Of a stretch of 64,000 nucleotides of DNA, positions 60,785-64,000 are shown one piece after another. The DNA is taken from assembly GCA_963664675.2 (NCBI GenBank), contig CAXXLB010000014.1, positions 558,001 through 622,000 of the forward strand. The letters run 5' to 3'. Position 1 is the stretch's first letter; each line of letters starts with the position of its first letter. A program made the position numbers and the translations under genes. This stretch comes from JASGMR01 sp963664675 (GTDB taxonomy: Bacteria > Thermotogota > Thermotogae > Petrotogales > Kosmotogaceae). The notes below the pieces were generated by a model. The model was not told the origin of the DNA and made no database searches. It was given only the letters and a program-made list of their open reading frames with translations.

Positions 60785-62045
60785 CGTCAGAGGCTTTTGT
60801 CAATTGAAATATCAAATTTAGAAGTAAACCCGTAATAGCTGCAAGACCAATACCTTCGAGTTCAAAATTTCCAATACTTATTTTTGCACCACCAAGACTT
60901 ATGACGATCATCACGGCGATAATTATTAAATTCTTTCCATCGACATTCACTTTATTATCTATCAGTGTTTTTAATCCAACGGCGGCGATCATACCAAAGA
61001 GTATTATTTCAATTCCACCCATTACTGAGGTAGGTATAGAGTTGACCAGTGCTCCGATTTTTGGAATGAAAGAAAGAATAATTGCAAATACGGCAGCTAT
61101 CCTCATTACCCAGGGATTGTATACTTTTGTCAGTGCCAGTACACCGGTATTTTCCGAGTAAGTTGTGTTTGCAGGACCTCCGAAAATACCTCCCAAGAAT
61201 GTTCCTATACCGTCACCAATAAGCGTTCTGTCTATTCCCGGATCTTCATAAAATTTCTTGTTTGTGACCGCTGAAACGGCATAAACATCGGCTATACTCT
61301 CAACGGCGGCCGCAAGTGCTACAGGAACGATAAGAGAAATTGCGTGTAAGGAAAATTTTGGAAGATAAAAATCCGGCAGAGCGATCCAGCCAGCGCTTCC
61401 AACACCTGTGAGATCAACGTTTCCTGTGATCAGAGCAACGACATATCCAAAAATTATACCGAATATGACTGGAAGAAGTTTTGGGAATCCTTTGAAATAA
61501 AGTCTGATCACGACAGCAACACCCAAACCTACCAGGGCGAGAAACCAGTTGCTGGAGGCCATATCTATTGCAGTTGGGGACAGTATAATTCCAATTATAA
61601 GTATTGTAGTACCCGATACTGTTGGTGGAAATAGCTTAATGACTTTTTCTACTCCGACCAACTTAATAATAAAACCGATTCCAATTTTAACGAATCCGGC
61701 AATCAATATACCACCAGTTGCGTAAGCCAGCATCGGTGTTATATCCATTCCGGCGTTTAAAGCCGATTGAATTGAATCGTACTTAGTAGGGCCTTGATTG
61801 ATGTAATAAAGGGTAACGGAAATCATGGGTGCAATGTAAGCAAAACTGCTCCCGAGGAATACGGGAACCTTAAACTTAGTAATTAGGTGAAAAATGAGTG
61901 TAGCGACTCCGGCAGTGAACAGGGCAACATTTACCGGAACACCAGTGAGATAAGGAACCAGTACTGTTGCACCAAACATCGTAAAGGCATGTTGAAGCCC
62001 TAATACCAACAATTTACTTTTTGATAATTTGATTTCTTGCGCCAT
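60780..62045 (-). CDS. uraA: NCS2 uracil/xanthine permease
   Basis: A 421-residue nucleobase:cation symporter-2 protein with about 14 helices. LVLGLQHAFTMFGATVLVPYLTG, VFLGSSFAYIAPMISV, and SIADVYAVSAVTNKKFYEDPGIDRTLIGDGIGTFLGGIFGGPANTTYSENTGVLALTKV match uracil permeases (UraA/PyrP) more closely than xanthine permeases. GGAGG precedes ATG 62045. A leader ORF and terminator lie upstream, suggesting attenuation. Faces the purine module, so xanthine transport remains possible. Confidence 0.9.
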   Translation of the reverse strand: MAQEIKLSKSKLLVLGLQHAFTMFGATVLVPYLTGVPVNVALFTAGVATLIFHLITKFKVPVFLGSSFAYIAPMISVTLYYINQGPTKYDSIQSALNAGMDITPMLAYATGGILIAGFVKIGIGFIIKLVGVEKVIKLFPPTVSGTTILIIGIILSPTAIDMASSNWFLALVGLGVAVVIRLYFKGFPKLLPVIFGIIFGYVVALITGNVDLTGVGSAGWIALPDFYLPKFSLHAISLIVPVALAAAVESIADVYAVSAVTNKKFYEDPGIDRTLIGDGIGTFLGGIFGGPANTTYSENTGVLALTKVYNPWVMRIAAVFAIILSFIPKIGALVNSIPTSVMGGIEIILFGMIAAVGLKTLIDNKVNVDGKNLIIIAVMIVISLGGAKISIGNFELEGIGLAAITGLLLNLIFQLTKASDE

Positions 62046-62079
62046 AGAAAATCCTCCATATATAAAATAAATTTAAGCC

Positions 62080-62110
62080 AAAAAAAAACCCCGTAAATAC
62101 GAGGTTTTCA
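62080..62110 (-). terminator. Attenuator terminator upstream of the permease
   Basis: On the reverse strand AAAACCTCGT (62108-62099), loop ATTT, ACGGGGTTTT (62094-62085) and further T residues to 62080; a 10-bp stem with one G-U pair. It ends about 20 nt before the permease SD. The first base of the stem is the last base of the leader-ORF stop codon. Confidence 0.85.
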
Positions 62111-62185
62111 AAATTGGAAAAATATGCCTGTTTTCTTTTGATTTTTTATTTTAAGTTGTATTTTTCTGTAAAAAACTATTTTCAT
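62108..62185 (-). CDS. Leader peptide of the permease attenuator (pyrBI-like)
   Basis: A 25-codon ORF: ATG 62185 to TGA 62110-62108, preceded by AAGGGGGA (62196-62189). Its second half encodes ATA TTT TTC CAA TTT, giving U-rich RNA just before the terminator. There is no cluster of one amino acid and no obvious antiterminator arm. The stop codon touches the terminator stem, so a ribosome reaching it would block hairpin formation. That is the layout of the UTP-sensing pyrBI leader, where slow polymerase at U tracts lets the ribosome catch up. Expression of the ORF and UTP sensing are inferred. Confidence 0.6.
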   Translation of the reverse strand: MKIVFYRKIQLKIKNQKKTGIFFQF

Positions 62186-62303
62186 ACTTCCCCCTTGCAG
62201 ATCTATGTGATTTTACACGAATTGAACAGATTAAATGTTTCTTAAATATGACAAATTAAAAAAAAGTTTTATAATCAATAACGGAATTCAAGATTTATAA
62301 CTA

Positions 62304-62312
62304 TGATATAAT
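62304..62312 (+). promoter_or_regulatory. extended -10 promoter for the MBL-fold gene
   Basis: TGATATAAT at 62304-62312 with no good -35, as allowed for extended -10 promoters. Initiation would leave a leader of only about 10 nt that includes the GGGGTGA SD. Confidence 0.5.
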
Positions 62313-62327
62313 ATGTGGGGTGATAAA

Positions 62328-62969
62328 ATGGACATTTTTTGGTATGGACATTCTTTTTTTAAGATAGTTATAGAGGATAAGGTTATTTTCGTGGATCCTT
62401 ATGATGAATCTGTGGGATATTCTATACCCCAGGGACTTTTTGGAAATGTCGTTTTGGAGAGTCATCAACATTATGATCATAACAACGAGAAAATAATTTC
62501 GGGTGATTATCAATTGATAAAGAAATCCGGACGTTATGATTTGGATACTGTAAGAGTTACGGGTTTTGATACTTATCACGATAACGAAAGAGGTAAAAAA
62601 AGAGGTAATAATATCGTATTTGTTATCGAATCAAAAAACTACAAGATAGTTCATCTCGGTGATTTGGGATGTTATCCTGAAGAAAGTTTTTATGATAGAG
62701 TATATAAACCAGATGTCTTAATGGTGCCGGTTGGGGGAATTTATACGATAGATAAAGAAATTGCCTTTTCTATCGTTGAGAAGGCCGGCCCCAAATTGGT
62801 TATTCCTATGCATTACAAGACTGAAAAGTTGAAATTCGATTTAGAATCGGTCGAAGGATTTATAAAAATGTTCAATAATGTATTTTATGAAGAAGCTCTG
62901 AATATAAAAAATCCTGAAGAATTAAAACGGTACAATAATGATTTAATGGTTTTAGAATATCTTGGATGA
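62328..62969 (+). CDS. MBL-fold hydrolase (UlaG/UPF0173-like)
   Basis: A 213-residue metallo-beta-lactamase-fold protein. WYGHSFFKI, IFVDPYDES, ESHQHYDHNN (HxHxDH-like metal motif with Gln at one intervening place), VRVTGFDTYHD, VHLGDLG and VIPMHYKTEK follow the UlaG-like family (UPF0173). The hydrolysed substrate is unknown. ATG 62328 follows GGGGTGA; a longer frame from 62313 has no SD. Overlaps ylxQ by 8 bp, so this hydrolase heads the infB transcript or joins it. Confidence 0.85.
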   Translation: MDIFWYGHSFFKIVIEDKVIFVDPYDESVGYSIPQGLFGNVVLESHQHYDHNNEKIISGDYQLIKKSGRYDLDTVRVTGFDTYHDNERGKKRGNNIVFVIESKNYKIVHLGDLGCYPEESFYDRVYKPDVLMVPVGGIYTIDKEIAFSIVEKAGPKLVIPMHYKTEKLKFDLESVEGFIKMFNNVFYEEALNIKNPEELKRYNNDLMVLEYLG

Positions 62970-63282
62970 TAAAATTTTAAAGTTAGTTCAAATTGCTAAA
63001 AAGGGAAACTTTTTGGTTTTTGGAAAGGAAGGTATAAGAAAATATATTAATTCTGCATTATGTGATAAAGTTTTAGTGATGGCGAATGATGTTAGTGATA
63101 AAATTTTACGTGATTATAAAAGAAGAGCGGAAAACAGTGATGTTGATATCGTAATTTTAAGAAAATATTCTAAAAATGATATTGGAAGAGCTATTGGAAA
63201 AGATCGGATTTCTGTGATAGGAATAAACGAGAAAAATTTAGCGTTTGAAATAAAGAGGATTATAAAGGCGACCCGGAGGTGA
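62962..63282 (+). CDS. ylxQ: L7Ae-family RNA-binding protein (YlxQ)
   Basis: A 106-residue protein of the L7Ae/L30e fold. KILKLVQIAKKGNFLVFGKEGIRKYINSALCDKVLVMANDVSDKILRDYKRRAEN and the following VGINEKNLAFEIKRI match the small K-turn-binding proteins encoded directly before infB in many bacteria. TTG 62962 overlaps the preceding stop. The nusA and ylxR genes that usually precede it are replaced here by the MBL-fold gene. Confidence 0.82.
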   Translation: MDDKILKLVQIAKKGNFLVFGKEGIRKYINSALCDKVLVMANDVSDKILRDYKRRAENSDVDIVILRKYSKNDIGRAIGKDRISVIGINEKNLAFEIKRIIKATRR

Positions 63283-63289
63283 AAACTTA

Positions 63290-64000
63290 GTGTCAAAGAA
63301 ACGAGTATATGAATTAGCAAAGGAATTGAATATTTCCGCAAAGGAATTGATAGATGAATTATTAACTCTAGGGGTTGAGGTTAAGAATCACATGTCGTCC
63401 ATTGACGACGATATAGTGTCTACTATAAAAGAACTTTACGTAGATGATAAAAAAGGAGAAAAAAAAGAAAAAACTATTAAGAAAATTTCATCAAAACCTA
63501 AACCCAAAGATATAAAGAATTTTGAGAAAAAGGAAACTGAGAAAAAGGAAACTGTGAATAAAGATAAGAAAAAAGAGGAAGAAAAGAAAACGGGAAAACC
63601 TAAAAGGAAAAATGAACGGAAAAGATTTAAAGAAGAGATAAAAGAGAAGAAAGTTGAAAAAAAAGAGGAAGAAATTGTAAAAACAGTGAATGTGAAGCCT
63701 GAAGATTTGAAATTGGATATTTTATCACAAAAAATGAAAATCCCCGTATCAAAAATTATTAAAGACCAATTCATGAAAGGATTAATTCTCAGACCAGGGC
63801 AATCGTTATCTCTTGAAGATTCTATAAGTTTAGCGGAAAATTATGGATGGGATTTAGAAATTATAGAAGAAGAAATAATTGACCCCATAGAAAAATTAAA
63901 AAAGAATTATGATGAATTATATGAAAAAAATGAGTTGGTTTTAAGACCTCCTGTGGTGACTGTTATGGGGCATGTCGATCACGGAAAGACGACTTTATTG
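63290..64000 (+). CDS. infB: Translation initiation factor IF-2, 5' part (runs off the right edge)
   Basis: GTG 63290 follows CGGAGGTG. The visible ~237 residues start with the IF2_N helix domain (SKKRVYELAKELNISAKELIDELLTLGVEVKNHMSSID), then a Lys/Glu-rich linker, a second IF2_N domain (DLKLDILSQKMKIPVSKIIKDQFMKGLI), and the beginning of the GTPase domain with the G1 motif GHVDHGKTT at the window edge. IF-2 brings fMet-tRNA to the 30S subunit. The linker is short compared with enterobacterial IF-2. Confidence 0.96.
   Translation, partial: MSKKRVYELAKELNISAKELIDELLTLGVEVKNHMSSIDDDIVSTIKELYVDDKKGEKKEKTIKKISSKPKPKDIKNFEKKETEKKETVNKDKKKEEEKKTGKPKRKNERKRFKEEIKEKKVEKKEEEIVKTVNVKPEDLKLDILSQKMKIPVSKIIKDQFMKGLILRPGQSLSLEDSISLAENYGWDLEIIEEEIIDPIEKLKKNYDELYEKNELVLRPPVVTVMGHVDHGKTTLL

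Noticed and set aside
62111..62196. PyrR-binding loop or purine/preQ1 riboswitch before the permease
   Set aside because: No conserved PyrR loop or aptamer core was found, and no competing antiterminator for the terminator stem; a translated leader fits better.

Overview
The window is about 64 kb of AT-rich, densely packed bacterial chromosome. It best fits a member of the Thermotogota, probably a mesophilic or moderately thermophilic lineage such as the Petrotogales. That assignment is inference: the sequence carries no 16S gene. The supporting signs are a complete secretin-based type IV pilus operon in a low-GC genome, a dnaA/trmB/priA neighbourhood, TmcAL, endonuclease V, ferredoxin-type 2-oxoacid oxidoreductase subunits, a secreted amylase, and purine-rich Shine-Dalgarno sites with frequent TTG/GTG starts. 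No tRNA, rRNA, CRISPR array, transposase or prophage gene was seen.

Layout. 0-5.3 kb: the 3' end of rplQ with a terminator, then rho, a ROK sugar kinase, nfi (reverse strand), dnaN and a divergent ispF. 5.3-21.8 kb: a pilus assembly operon (pilC, a pilin-like gene, pilM/N/O/P-like genes and a giant pilQ-like secretin), then a MEMO-family gene. 22-27 kb: a secreted GH13 amylase, and a reverse-strand operon of a DMT exporter, an MFS carrier and a PatB-like lyase. 27-35 kb: gatA-gatB, a predicted outer-membrane barrel, hemW, dCMP deaminase, korB-korC, dgkA and a LysM/M23 endopeptidase, nearly all overlapping. 35-38 kb: a reverse-strand envelope-response type operon (DUF2089 regulator, SHOCT-like, DUF4097, LiaF-like). 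38-46 kb: dnaA with a 0.5 kb upstream gap, trmB, priA, tmcAL, xseA and xseB. 46-49.6 kb: an ABC amino-acid importer with two tandem binding-protein genes behind a double leader-peptide attenuator. 49.6-55 kb: an AddB-like nuclease, a GerMN-like protein and thrS. 55-62 kb: a purine module (ade, molybdenum hydroxylase subunit, PLP lyase) facing a uracil/xanthine permease that has its own attenuator. 62-64 kb: an MBL-fold hydrolase, ylxQ and the 5' part of infB.

Three observations stand out. (1) The secretin gene encodes about 3783 residues because a 1371-bp unit (seven ring-building-type domains of about 65 residues) is repeated 4.67 times at near nucleotide identity. Its few variants alternate in a way that implies duplication of a two-unit block. 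(2) The ABC importer is preceded by a strong promoter and two consecutive short ORFs, each with clustered His codons, an antiterminator arm at its stop codon and an intrinsic terminator. This is the architecture of histidine-sensing transcription attenuation, present twice in series. (3) The permease gene has a pyrBI-like arrangement: a leader ORF with U-rich codons whose stop codon abuts an intrinsic terminator.

Smaller oddities are a pilin-like gene that starts at the mature N-terminus with no leader peptide, a probable AUU start for the MFS gene, a rho leader hairpin that would bring a distant Shine-Dalgarno next to the start codon, and several enzyme subunits encoded without their usual partners.
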